DNA of 64,000 nucleotides from Nonomuraea deserti (lineage in GTDB: Bacteria > Actinomycetota > Actinomycetes > Streptosporangiales > Streptosporangiaceae), in NCBI RefSeq assembly GCF_004348685.1, contig NZ_SMKO01000004.1, positions 62,001 through 126,000 of the forward strand, in the 5' to 3' direction. The number at the start of each line of letters is the position of its first letter. Positions within the stretch are counted from its first letter, which is position 1. This document shows, in pieces, positions 55,079-62,916 of this stretch. A program made the position numbers and the translations under genes. The notes under the pieces were generated by a model. That model was not told the origin of the DNA. It searched no databases and saw only the letters and a list, made by a program, of their open reading frames with translations.

Positions 55079-56158
55079 TCAGAGTCCGATGGTGCCGGCC
55101 GCATCGCGGATATAGGCGGCAAGCTGACCGGCGACGTAGTCGGCGTCGCGGCTCACCCCGCGCACGGTGTTGGAGGAGAACGAGCGCTGGAACTCCAGCC
55201 CCAGGTAGACCAGCCCTACGTGGGTGGTGGAGATCCCGTGAACGTGCGCGGGCAACCCTTCGGCGTCCAGAGCTCCCAGGGAGCGCAGGTAGCCGAGATC
55301 GGGCCGGTACCCGGTGGCGAACAGGGCTACGTCGACCTTCTCCCGCCTCCCATCCGACCAGACGACCCCGTCGCCGTCGAATGCGGTGAACATCGGCTGC
55401 CGGTCGAACCGGCCCGACTCCAGGGCGTTGTGGTAATCACCGGTGTCGAGCACCAGAGGGCCAGGCACGAGGTGCCCGAGCCATGAGCCGGACAGCAGGT
55501 CGAAGCCGCTGGTCTCGAGCCAGTGATGCAGGTCTTGGCCGCCGATCCGCTGCTGCATGAAGGAGATCGGCTGCAGGGTCGCGAGGGTCACCGAAGCGAC
55601 CTCGGCCAGCTCGTAGGCCACCTGGACGCCCGAGTTGCCGCCTCCTACGACGACGACTCTCTGGCCGGCGTACCGCTTGGGGTCGCGGTACTGCGCCACA
55701 TGCAGGGTCTCTCCGGTGAAGTCCTCCTGGCCTGGCAGGACGGGCAGGTACGGCTTGCCGAAGGAGCCGCTGGCGGCAACGATCCCGGCGGCAGGAATGG
55801 CCTGACCGTCGGCGGTCCGGACGACGAACCCCCGGCCACGGGATTCGACGTCGCTGACTCGTGTCCCGGTGCGGATCTCCACGTCGAGGTGGGCGGCGTA
55901 GCTCTCCAGGTAGTCGGCGACCTCGTCGCGCGTCGGATAGCGGTCGGGATCGCCCGGGAAGGGGAAGCCGGGCATCGCGCTGTAGCGGGCGGGAGAGAAC
56001 AACGTGAGGCTGTCGTAGTAGCCCGGCCAGGAACCCGAGGGGCGTTCGCCGGCCTCCAGGACGAGGGGCCGCATACCCGCATCACGCACGGCCCGCGCCG
56101 CGGCCAGGCCGGACTGCCCGGCTCCGACGATGGCGACTGGATCGGTTGGTGTGGTCAT
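55079..56158 (-). CDS. ArsO-like flavin-containing monooxygenase (copy 1)
   Basis: A 359-residue flavoprotein. FAD motif VAIVGAGQSGLAAARAVRDA (about 8-27), SLTLFSPARYSAMPGFPFPG, NADPH motif VVVVGGGNSGVQVAYELAEV, and a late ATGYRPDLGYLRSLGALD. It matches the ArsO group found in Streptomyces arsenic islands. The C-terminal LEFQRSFSSNTVRGVSRDA is shared with copy 2 and the fragment at 22678. ATG 56158 is used; it is divergent from the ArsR at 56236 with an operator-like repeat between. The exact reaction of ArsO is not established. Confidence 0.88.
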   Translation of the reverse strand: MTTPTDPVAIVGAGQSGLAAARAVRDAGMRPLVLEAGERPSGSWPGYYDSLTLFSPARYSAMPGFPFPGDPDRYPTRDEVADYLESYAAHLDVEIRTGTRVSDVESRGRGFVVRTADGQAIPAAGIVAASGSFGKPYLPVLPGQEDFTGETLHVAQYRDPKRYAGQRVVVVGGGNSGVQVAYELAEVASVTLATLQPISFMQQRIGGQDLHHWLETSGFDLLSGSWLGHLVPGPLVLDTGDYHNALESGRFDRQPMFTAFDGDGVVWSDGRREKVDVALFATGYRPDLGYLRSLGALDAEGLPAHVHGISTTHVGLVYLGLEFQRSFSSNTVRGVSRDADYVAGQLAAYIRDAAGTIGL

Positions 56159-56165
56159 GCCCGAA

Positions 56166-56191
56166 ACATATATCCGTGATTCGAGATATGT
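56166..56191. promoter_or_regulatory. Candidate ArsR operator, divergent
   Basis: ACATAT (56166-56171) and ATATGT (56186-56191) form an inverted repeat that contains ATATCCG, a heptamer also present at 60486-60492 in front of the third ArsR. It lies 8 bases upstream of the ArsO ATG. Confidence 0.5.
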
Positions 56192-56235
56192 CAAAATGAA
56201 GATATGCTGATTGAATGTCCCGGGAAGGGGGGCCC

Positions 56236-56616
56236 ATGCCGCAAGCCTCGACCACGACCGCCGGTCCGGACGCCGGTAGGCGTGCCTGTGCAGCATCCGA
56301 CACAACAGCGCCCGACGCACAGGAAGAGCCGGTCGAGCTCAGCCCTGCCGTGCACGGCTTCCTCAAGGCGCTGGCCAGCCCCACCCGGCAGCGCATCATG
56401 CTGCTGTTCGCCCGGGGCGCGGAGCTGTCGGTGAACCAGGTGTCCCAGCTCGCCGGAATCGGTCAGCCCCGGGCCTCCGAGCAACTCGCCGAGCTGAAAA
56501 GGGGCGGCATCCTCACCTCCCGCAAGGAAGGCAAGGTCGTTCTGTACCGGGCCGACAAGGAGACCGTCGCCTCTGCCCTGTCCAACCTGCAGGCCTATCT
56601 CCAGCATTGCTGCTGA
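56236..56616 (+). CDS. ArsR-family repressor, C-terminal Cys-pair type (copy 2)
   Basis: A 126-residue winged helix. FLKALASPTRQRIMLLFARG is the first part, and GIGQPRASEQLAELKRGGIL is the recognition helix region. The chain ends QAYLQHCC, a vicinal Cys pair like the C-terminal As(III) site of Acidithiobacillus ferrooxidans ArsR; the canonical ELCVCDL site is absent. ATG 56236 is preferred to 56215 because GGGAAGGGG lies at the right distance. It is divergent from ArsO copy 1. Confidence 0.92.
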   Translation: MPQASTTTAGPDAGRRACAASDTTAPDAQEEPVELSPAVHGFLKALASPTRQRIMLLFARGAELSVNQVSQLAGIGQPRASEQLAELKRGGILTSRKEGKVVLYRADKETVASALSNLQAYLQHCC

Positions 56617-56798
56617 TCGCGGAGCGGACCCGGCCGATTCACCGGCTCGGTTCGAGCCGACGTTGTCGCCATGCCGCATGCCGGCGCGTTCGACCTGCGG
56701 AATCATGCAGCTTCACGGGGTCGCCCGAGCTGTTTGCGGATCACCATTCGATCTTGCGCCTGGTCCGTGTTCGTGGATGAGTCCTGCTTTCTGGGCCC

Positions 56799-57020
56799 AT
56801 GCCAGTTGAGTTCTTGAGCGATGATGAGGCGGTCGCCTACGGCCGCTACGTAGAGGCACCGACGCGGGCCGAGCTGGAGAAGATGTTCTTCCTGGACCAC
56901 GCGGACCGGAAGCTGATCGGGCGCCGCCGTGGCGATCAGACCGGCTCGGGTTCGCCGCCAAGCACACTACCGCCCACCTCGGCATGCCGGACTTCCGGCC
57001 TGACGCCGGAGGATCCAGCA
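56799..57020 (+). pseudogene. N-terminal remnant of a Tn3-family transposase
   Basis: MPVEFLSDDEAVAYGRYVEA, then RAELEKMFFLDHADRKLIGR and RRGD is the DUF4158 start of Tn3-type TnpA. Near 56943 a frame change leads to RLGFAAKHTTAHLG, and similarity fades by about 57020. The other roughly 900 residues are gone. It shows that a Tn3-like transposon once visited this island. Terminal inverted repeats were not identified. Confidence 0.7.
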
Positions 57021-57260
57021 CCGCCAGCGCGGCTGCGCATGTACCGAGCGGCGCCGCGGGTGGCCGGGCTGAGCGGTCACCCGCCTCGATGGGGGCCCGG
57101 ACAGGATGGCTGGTCAGGTGGAGCCGGTGGAGAAGGCTGTTCTCATCGAGATGCTCGTCACCTGCTGCACGCCGGCTGAGCCGTGGAACGCGTGGCGGCC
57201 CCGCCCACGCCCTGACGATGGGCTGAGCGGCGGCCGAGCGTTGTGGGTGGATGGGCGGTG

Positions 57261-58685
57261 TTATCCGGCCAGGGCGGCGAGTTTGAGGGCTGCGGCCGGT
57301 TCGATGCCCAGCTCGTGGGCTGCGGCCATGACCGCGTCGGCGGGGTTGGTGTGCTGGACGAGGTGGCGGGTGGTGGCGGCCATGAGCTTGGCGGGGGTGT
57401 CGGGCGGCAGGCCGAAGTCGTCGGTGATGGCGCGCACGGCCAGGGTGATCGAGCAGACGCCGGTCTCGGGCAGGTCGAGCTGGACCTCTCGCGCCGCTGC
57501 CCAGTCGCCGTCGAGCGCGGCGATGACGGAACGGGCCTGCTCATGACCGGTGGCCAGCAGGAAGGTGGGGGCGCGGCCGTAGCTCTTCATCCCGATGGCG
57601 TAGTAGCCGGGCTCGGGGTGGGCCAGCTCGTCCACGCCGTGGGGGCGTACGGTGCCGCAGGAGTGGTCGTTGGGGTCGATCAGTGGGGCGAGCAGGCGGG
57701 TGGTGCCGAGGATGGGGTCGAGGTCGAGCCGCAGTTCGGCGGCGATGGAGTGGTCCGGCCGGTAGCCGGTGGCAGCCACGACGTGATCGGCCTTGAGGGT
57801 GCGATCGGAGCCTGCGGGCTGTCGGGAGCGGAGCTCGACGGTGCCGTCGGTCAGGACGCGGACGGCGTTGACCTTGAAGCCCGCCGCCAGGTCGACCAGG
57901 CCCTTGTCGACGAGCAGGCGCAGGCCCGAGCCGAGGGAGCCGCGGGCGGGCAGGGCGTCCGCTTCGCCGCCGCCGTAGGCGCGGTCCGGCGCGTCGGCGC
58001 GGATGGCCCAGGTGATGCGGGTGCCTGGCGCCTGCTCGGCCAGGTCGGCGAGCGTGAGGAGCGTGGTGGCGGCCGAGTGCCCGGCTCCGACCACGATCGT
58101 GTGGCGGCCGGCGAAGCGGTCACGGTCGGCGCCGAGCACGTCGGGCAGGGCGTGGTGGATCCAGTCGGCCGCCTGGCGCTCGCCGTGGGCGGGCAGCCCG
58201 TTGGCGCCGAGCACGTTCGGCGTTGCCCAGGTGCCGGAGGCGTCGATCACCGCCCGCACGCGGATCTCGCTGTCGTCGGCCAGGCGTAGGACGAACGGCG
58301 CGTCCTGGCGGCCCGCGGTACGGAGCCGATCGACGTCCAGGCGGCTGATCGCTGACACGCGCGCCCCATAGCGGACGCGCGGAGCGATCGAGGGGTGGCC
58401 GGCCAGCGGCTCGAGGTAGGCGGAGACGAGGTCCTGGCCGGTGGGCAGCGTCTCGGGATCGGGCGGCGTCCAGCCGGAGGCGCGCAGCAAGCGCACCGCG
58501 GCGGCGTCGGTGTTGTAGCGCCATGGGCTGAACATGCGCACATGTCCCCACTGGCGCACCGAGGGACCGGCGACGGGCCCGGCTTCCAAGACGACGAAGG
58601 GCAGGCCGCGTTCAGCCAGGTGGGCTGCGGCGGCCAGGCCCACGGGGCCGGCGCCGATAACGGCCACGGGCAAAGCGGTGTTCAT
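57261..58685 (-). CDS. FAD/NAD(P)-dependent oxidoreductase, paralogue without Cys tips
   Basis: A 474-residue flavoprotein closely related to the one at 23072: VIGAGPVGLAAAAHLAERGL, RQWGHVRMFSPWRYNTDAAA, VVGAGHSAATTLLTLADLAE and AATGYRPDHSIAAELRLDLD. It starts MNTALPVAV, without the SCCG tip, and ends in a helical extension (DTPAKLMAATTRHLVQHTNP and so on) instead of GGCCG. ETGVCSI is retained. The ATG overlaps the stop of the broken permease (ATGA), so the operon order was ArsO, permease, flavoprotein. Confidence 0.87.
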   Translation of the reverse strand: MNTALPVAVIGAGPVGLAAAAHLAERGLPFVVLEAGPVAGPSVRQWGHVRMFSPWRYNTDAAAVRLLRASGWTPPDPETLPTGQDLVSAYLEPLAGHPSIAPRVRYGARVSAISRLDVDRLRTAGRQDAPFVLRLADDSEIRVRAVIDASGTWATPNVLGANGLPAHGERQAADWIHHALPDVLGADRDRFAGRHTIVVGAGHSAATTLLTLADLAEQAPGTRITWAIRADAPDRAYGGGEADALPARGSLGSGLRLLVDKGLVDLAAGFKVNAVRVLTDGTVELRSRQPAGSDRTLKADHVVAATGYRPDHSIAAELRLDLDPILGTTRLLAPLIDPNDHSCGTVRPHGVDELAHPEPGYYAIGMKSYGRAPTFLLATGHEQARSVIAALDGDWAAAREVQLDLPETGVCSITLAVRAITDDFGLPPDTPAKLMAATTRHLVQHTNPADAVMAAAHELGIEPAAALKLAALAG

Positions 58686-59397
58686 CGGGCGAAGTCCTTT
58701 CCAAGGCGAGCGGTTCTGCGTAGCGGTGCCAGGGCCAGGCCGGAGACGGTGTACATCACCAGGCCGTAGGCCAGCACCATGAGGCTGACGAGGGCCGCGT
58801 CGGCGGACGGGCCGGCGACCAGGAGAGCGAGGGACAGGTTGCGGATGGTGGTGGTCATGGCGACAGGCCGCCGAGCTGTCGAGGCCGGGAGTGGCATAGG
58901 CCGCCAAGCTGAGAAGCGTCAGTGAGGCGAAGGCGACCCAGCCGGAGACCGGGATGCCGGTCAGCCCGTCGGCGGTGGTGATGAGGATGTAGAGCGTCGA
59001 GGTCACCAGCAGCACGTCGGCCACCCGCCTGCTGACCTTCTGTACCCGGTCGGCGGTGCCGGGCGATCGGGCACGCAGCCACATCCCGGCGATGATCGGG
59101 ATGAGCTGGGCCAGCAGCATCGCCACCACCTGTAGGCCCGCGTCCCCTCCCACGGGGGCGCCTGCGTACGGTGCGGCCAGGCTCCGACGGGCACGGCGAG
59201 CAGGCCCAGGACGGCGAGCGTGCCTTGCGCAGGCTCACTCCCAGGGCCAGGTCGCCGCGTGCGTGGCAGGTGAGCAGGGCTCCGGCGCCGCGGCGCAGCA
59301 GGGCGGTCAAGCCTTGCCCGGTGAGCGCGGTGCCGATGGTGAGCATGGTCGCCACCAGCAGCAGGGAAAGTCCCAGCGTGACCAGTGGAGACCCCAT
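58682..59397 (-). pseudogene. BASS-type (bile acid:sodium symporter-like) permease, frameshifted
   Basis: ATG 59397, one base after the ArsO copy 2 stop, begins SPLVTLGLSLLLVATMLTIG. Other frames continue LAVLGLLAVPVGAWP, then VVAMLLAQLIPIIAGMWLRA and GWVAFASLTLLSLAAYATPG, and finally MTTTIRNLSLALLVAGPSA and LAYGLVMYTVSGLALAP. At least three frame changes are required. BASS proteins share the fold of ACR3 arsenite pumps, so this may have been the module's permease. Confidence 0.75.
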
Positions 59398-59398
59398 G

Positions 59399-60466
59399 TC
59401 ACAGGCCGTAGGCAGCCAGGACGCCGCCGGCGTAGGCGGCGATCGGCACCGCCACGTGTTCGGCGTCGCGGTGCACGCCGCGCAGGGTGTTGGAGGCGAA
59501 GGAGCGCTGGAACTCCAGTCCGACGTAGCCGAGCCCGAGGTGAGTCGTGGACAGGCCACCCGCGTGCAGGGGCAGCCCCGTTTCGTCGAGGGCGCCGAGC
59601 GGAGCCAGGTAGTCCAGGTGCGGCAGGTAGCCGGTCGCGTAGATCACCGCATCGACGCGCTCGCGCTCGCCGCCGGCCCACACCACCTGGTCGCCGTCGA
59701 AGGCGGTGAACATCGCACGGCGCTGCAGGCGGCCGTCGGCCAGGGCGGCGGCGTAGTCGCCAGTGTCCATGACCAGGGTGCCACTCGCGACGCGGGCCAG
59801 CCAGGCGGGCGGAAGCTGGTCGAAACCGGTGGTGGTGTGCCAGTAGTGCATGTCCTTGCCGCCGACGATCTGCGACATGAGCTGCAGCGGCTGACGGGAG
59901 GCGATCGTGACGTCGGCCACCTCGGCCAGTTCGTAAGCGACCTGGACGGCGGAATTGCCGCCGCCGACCACCACGACGCGCTGCCCGGCGTAGTGCTTGG
60001 GGCTGCGGTAGTCGGCCACGTGCAGGGCCTGCCCGGTGAAGCCGTCCTGGCCCGGTATGGCGGGGATGTAGGGGTTGCCGAAGGAGCCGCTGGCCGAGAT
60101 CACGCCCATGGCGCGCAGGGTCTCCCCGGCGGCGGTGTGGACGAGGTAACCGCCCGCGCCATCGCCTTCCACCGCGCTGACGCGCATGCCGGTGCGGATC
60201 TCGACGTCCAGGCCGTCGGCGTAGCGCTGCAGGTAGGCGACGACCTCGTCGCGGGTGGGGTAGTGGTCGCCGTCGCCGGGGAAGTCCTGGCCGGGCATGG
60301 CGCTGTAGCGGGCGGGCGAGAACAGGGTGAGGCTGTCGTAGTAGCTGCTCCACGAGCCGGTGGGCGTCGGGCCGGCTTCGAGGATGACGGGCGTGCGACC
60401 GGCGGCGCGCAGGGCGCGGGCGGCGGCCAGGCCGGACTGCCCGGCGCCGATGACGATGGTGTCCAT
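59399..60466 (-). CDS. ArsO-like flavin-containing monooxygenase (copy 2)
   Basis: A 355-residue flavoprotein: TIVIGAGQSGLAAARALRAA (FAD), SLTLFSPARYSAMPGQDFPG, VVVVGGGNSAVQVAYELAEV (NADPH) and YATGYLPHLDYLAPLGAL. It is a clear paralogue of copy 1. It is the first gene of a minus-strand operon with the broken BASS permease and the flavoprotein at 57261, and is divergent from the leaderless ArsR at 60520. Confidence 0.88.
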   Translation of the reverse strand: MDTIVIGAGQSGLAAARALRAAGRTPVILEAGPTPTGSWSSYYDSLTLFSPARYSAMPGQDFPGDGDHYPTRDEVVAYLQRYADGLDVEIRTGMRVSAVEGDGAGGYLVHTAAGETLRAMGVISASGSFGNPYIPAIPGQDGFTGQALHVADYRSPKHYAGQRVVVVGGGNSAVQVAYELAEVADVTIASRQPLQLMSQIVGGKDMHYWHTTTGFDQLPPAWLARVASGTLVMDTGDYAAALADGRLQRRAMFTAFDGDQVVWAGGERERVDAVIYATGYLPHLDYLAPLGALDETGLPLHAGGLSTTHLGLGYVGLEFQRSFASNTLRGVHRDAEHVAVPIAAYAGGVLAAYGL

Positions 60467-60476
60467 GCCGACGGAT

Positions 60477-60513
60477 CATATCCTCATATCCGGAAATGAC
60501 AATACGGTAGAGT
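60477..60513. promoter_or_regulatory. Direct CATATCC repeats and -10 box between ArsO copy 2 and ArsR
   Basis: CATATCC occurs twice (60477-60483 and 60485-60491). TAGAGT (60508-60513) lies six bases before the ArsR ATG, which suggests a leaderless ArsR mRNA. The ATATCCG core is shared with the other ArsR intergenic region at 56166-56191. Confidence 0.5.
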
Positions 60514-60519
60514 CGTGCC

Positions 60520-60861
60520 ATGCAGACGGCAGGCAGCGGCATCCAGCTCACCGACGCGGCGCGGGGCTTCCTCAAGGCCCTGGCCAGCGACACTCGCCAG
60601 GAGATCCTGTTCCTGTTCGAGGGCGGAGTGGAGCTGACCGTGAGCGAGGTGGCCGAGCGCCTGTCGCTGGCTCAGTCGGCCACCTCCACGCATCTGGCGA
60701 CGCTGCGCGAGGGCGGGGTGCTCACCTCGCGGCGCGAGTGGAAGACCGTCTACTACCGCGCCAACCCCGACGGGGTGCGGCAGGCGCTGGCCGACCTGCA
60801 GGCCGCCTTGGCCGCGTGCTGCCCGCCGGGCGATGGCCACGCCGCCGGCGGTTGCGGCTGA
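60520..60861 (+). CDS. ArsR-family repressor, C-terminal Cys type (copy 3)
   Basis: A 113-residue winged helix: GFLKALASDTRQEILFLFEG, LAQSATSTHLATLREGGVLT and the wing TSRREWKTVYYRANPD. Candidate metalloid ligands are C100-C101 and C112 in the tail (AACCPPGDGHAAGGCG), the spacing style of the A. ferrooxidans ArsR site. The -10 box six bases upstream suggests a leaderless transcript. It is divergent from ArsO copy 2, its likely target. Confidence 0.93.
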   Translation: MQTAGSGIQLTDAARGFLKALASDTRQEILFLFEGGVELTVSEVAERLSLAQSATSTHLATLREGGVLTSRREWKTVYYRANPDGVRQALADLQAALAACCPPGDGHAAGGCG

Positions 60862-60889
60862 CTGGGCCGGAATCGGCCCACGTCCCCGC

Positions 60890-61266
60890 TTGGGCGATGC
60901 GCAGGTCGCTCCACAGCAGAGCGGTGAGGGTGGTGCCCATGCCCAGCAGGGTCGGGTCCTGGACGGTTCTCTCGCGCAGGCGTCCCGCCGCATTCCGCAC
61001 CGCCTGGTTGAGCGCACTCAAGGCCTCCATCCCGATGGTCTGACGGGATCGGCCACAGCGTCGATGGCGATCTGGCTGGCGATCACGCCGCCCGCATGGC
61101 CTCCCCTGCCATCGGCCACGGCCAGCAGGCGGCTCCCCGCGTAGGCCGCGCCCTGATTGTTGTGCCGGAGGAGACCGGGCGCAGAGGCGGCGGCGACGTT
61201 CAGGAGGCTCATGAAAGCGTCGGCGGAGGCGCTGTTCTCCCTGGAGAACAGTGACGACGATGGCAC
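60890..61266 (-). pseudogene. PP2C-type protein phosphatase, N-terminal remnant
   Basis: The minus strand reads GLLRHNNQGAAYAGSRLLAV and then ADGRGGHAGGVIASQIAIDA, the first metal motif of PPM phosphatases (normally DGMGGH). A frame change near 61030 leads to LSALNQAVRNAAGRLRERTV and LLGMGTTLTALLWS. The second half with the remaining Asp ligands is missing. GTG 61266 is the likely original start. Confidence 0.65.
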
Positions 61267-61310
61267 ATAAGGTCGACCTCCAAGACGCAGAAGCTGGCGA
61301 GTCCAGCGTC

Positions 61311-61330
61311 CTACCCTTACGTTAGGGTAG
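61311..61330. promoter_or_regulatory. Inverted repeat CTACCCT-N6-AGGGTAG
   Basis: A 20-base element with perfect 7-bp arms, about 45 bases upstream of the PP2C remnant start. MerR-family operators have this length. Its TTACGTTA centre resembles the CGTTAA/TTAACG repeat in front of the MerR gene at 62170. Confidence 0.5.
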
Positions 61331-61401
61331 ACCACTGGGGCGGCTTCACTGCTCATCGCGCCAGGAGGGCCTCATCAAGCGCTTCCGCATCCCGCTCGTC
61401 G

Positions 61402-61558
61402 ATGCGGCGTTCTGTTCATCGCGGCCCACCGCAGCCGCAGAGACGGTTCGTCGGTGCTCTTCGAAAGGGTCGACGACAAAAGCGGACAATGGATCGTCGT
61501 GAGCGACATACACCACGACAACATCGTCACCTTCGAAAGCCTCACCGAGGCCTCGTAG
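61402..61558 (+). other. Short open fragment, not recognised
   Basis: The plus frame ending at TAG 61556-61558 reads AAHRSRRDGSSVLFERVDDK and SGQWIVVSDIHHDNIVTFES, with coding-like composition but no start codon or known family. It may be the tail of a lost gene. Confidence 0.3.
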
Positions 61559-61622
61559 AGATGACCATTCACTCCGACACTCGGCACGCACGCGCCGGGG
61601 CAGGGCGCAGGCCGACGCAGCC

Positions 61623-62012
61623 CTACTGCTCTCCGATCAAGGATTCGGGCACGATGCGAAGCGTTCCCGTCGTGCCGCCGCCAGCGCGGGGCTTGGCGGC
61701 GGCGGAGATGTAGGCGGCGGGGATCGGCTTGCCGTCGCGCGCTGGATGCACCACCTCGGCATCGCAGATCACGCAGAACGGGCCGTGTCGCCATCCGACG
61801 ATGGACACCTGCGTCCCCCGCGCGTACTGGGTCAGGGCCTGGGGATGGAACTCGATCCCGGTGCCGCCGCAGGTGGCGCAGGTGTCCGGAACCGCATCCC
61901 GTAGCCAGTTCGCCTTGCAGGACTGACAGGAGATGACGATCCCCTCGGCCGTCCGGCTACCGTTGAGGTCCTCGCTCTCGCCACATGATGGGCAGACGAT
62001 TCGCCGAGCCAT
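61623..62012 (-). CDS. Zinc-ribbon protein (129 aa)
   Basis: A small cytoplasmic protein with Cys pairs CPSC (8-11), CQSC, CATC and CVIC. The pairs suggest two four-Cys zinc ribbons. IVCPSCGESEDLNGSRTAEG starts the first, and the segment around DTCATCGGTGIEFHP and HGPFCVICDAE the second. There is no known catalytic motif, so it probably has a structural or nucleic-acid-binding role. It is divergent from the MerR gene, whose operator-like region it faces. Confidence 0.7.
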   Translation of the reverse strand: MARRIVCPSCGESEDLNGSRTAEGIVISCQSCKANWLRDAVPDTCATCGGTGIEFHPQALTQYARGTQVSIVGWRHGPFCVICDAEVVHPARDGKPIPAAYISAAAKPRAGGGTTGTLRIVPESLIGEQ

Positions 62013-62073
62013 CGGTCGCTCCCCTTCCGATGTCGCCCCGAAAGCGGGGTATCGTCACCAGAACGCCTCGTGC

Positions 62074-62111
62074 ACCTACTCCCTCAACGTTAAGTTAACG
62101 TAAGAGTAGGT
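62074..62111. promoter_or_regulatory. Nested palindromes upstream of MerR
   Basis: Outer arms ACCTACTC (62074-62081) and GAGTAGGT (62104-62111) enclose the palindrome ACGTTAAGTTAACGT (62087-62101). The element lies between the zinc-ribbon and MerR genes and is a likely MerR autoregulatory and divergent operator. Confidence 0.6.
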
Positions 62112-62169
62112 TTCACGGCTCAGCGTAAGGCGAAGAGGCGAGAAGCGGCTACTAACAGCGGAGGAACGG

Positions 62170-62568
62170 ATGTCCGAGGGTCTGGTGCAGATCGGCGAGG
62201 TGGCCGAGCGGCTCGGGCTGTCCTTGCGGACGATCCGGCACTACGAAGAGGTCGGCCTGGTGGTGCCCGAGCGCACGCCCGGCGGCTTCCGCCTCTACAG
62301 CGAGACCGACATCGGCCGACTGGCCCTGGTGAAGCGGATGAAGCCGCTGGGGTTCAGCCTGGAGGAGATGCGCGACCTGCTGGACATCACCGACCGGCTG
62401 GCCGCCGGAGACACGGATCCCAGCCTGGCAGCCAGGCTGCAGATGTTCGAACGGGCGGTCGCCGACCGGGCCGACAAGCTGCGGGAGCAACTGGCGATGG
62501 CCAGAGAGTTCGCCGAGCAGTTGCGCCGCTCACGCCTGGACGCTGCCTCTGCGGCCTCTTCCCGGTGA
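62170..62568 (+). CDS. MerR-family transcriptional regulator
   Basis: A 132-residue regulator. The winged helix reads VQIGEVAERLGLSLRTIRHY, EEVGLVVPERTPGGFRLYSE and then DIGRLALVKRMKPLGFSLEE. A long dimerisation helix follows (MFERAVADRADKLREQLAMA). No Cys metal site, so it is not a mercury or copper sensor. ATG 62170 follows GGAGGAACGG. Its targets may be the zinc-ribbon gene, the PP2C locus and possibly the SulP transporter. Confidence 0.92.
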   Translation: MSEGLVQIGEVAERLGLSLRTIRHYEEVGLVVPERTPGGFRLYSETDIGRLALVKRMKPLGFSLEEMRDLLDITDRLAAGDTDPSLAARLQMFERAVADRADKLREQLAMAREFAEQLRRSRLDAASAASSR

Positions 62569-62916
62569 GCACGATGACGCGGTGAGAGGTTTCTCACCCG
62601 CGATCCGTTCGATCATACTCTCACGTCACGGTAGTTTGGGTGGGGCTCGCCGACGTCTGCGCGAGCTTGGCCGGGCATCCACGCCCATTGCGGGGACCCG
62701 CATGCCGACGGCGCTCTACCCGGGGGAATTCATCGTGCTCGTCCAGCCTGCCATCGATCCGCGTCGCTTGGACAGCATCCGGTAACTGTCGCCCTTCCTG
62801 GACACAGCGGTGTCACCGCCATGTCACAGCGCTGCCACGTTGCTGCGCCAGCCTGTCCTCGTAGCTCCATGTCCTCTGTTCGCGTAGTCGTTTCGCGCTG
62901 CGCGTCTGCCCTATGG
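62569..62916. other. Intergenic region between MerR and SulP
   Basis: About 350 bases. A 27-codon frame at 62703-62786 (TALYPGEFIVLVQPAIDPRR) looks like a gene end without a beginning. No clear promoter or operator was identified. Confidence 0.4.
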
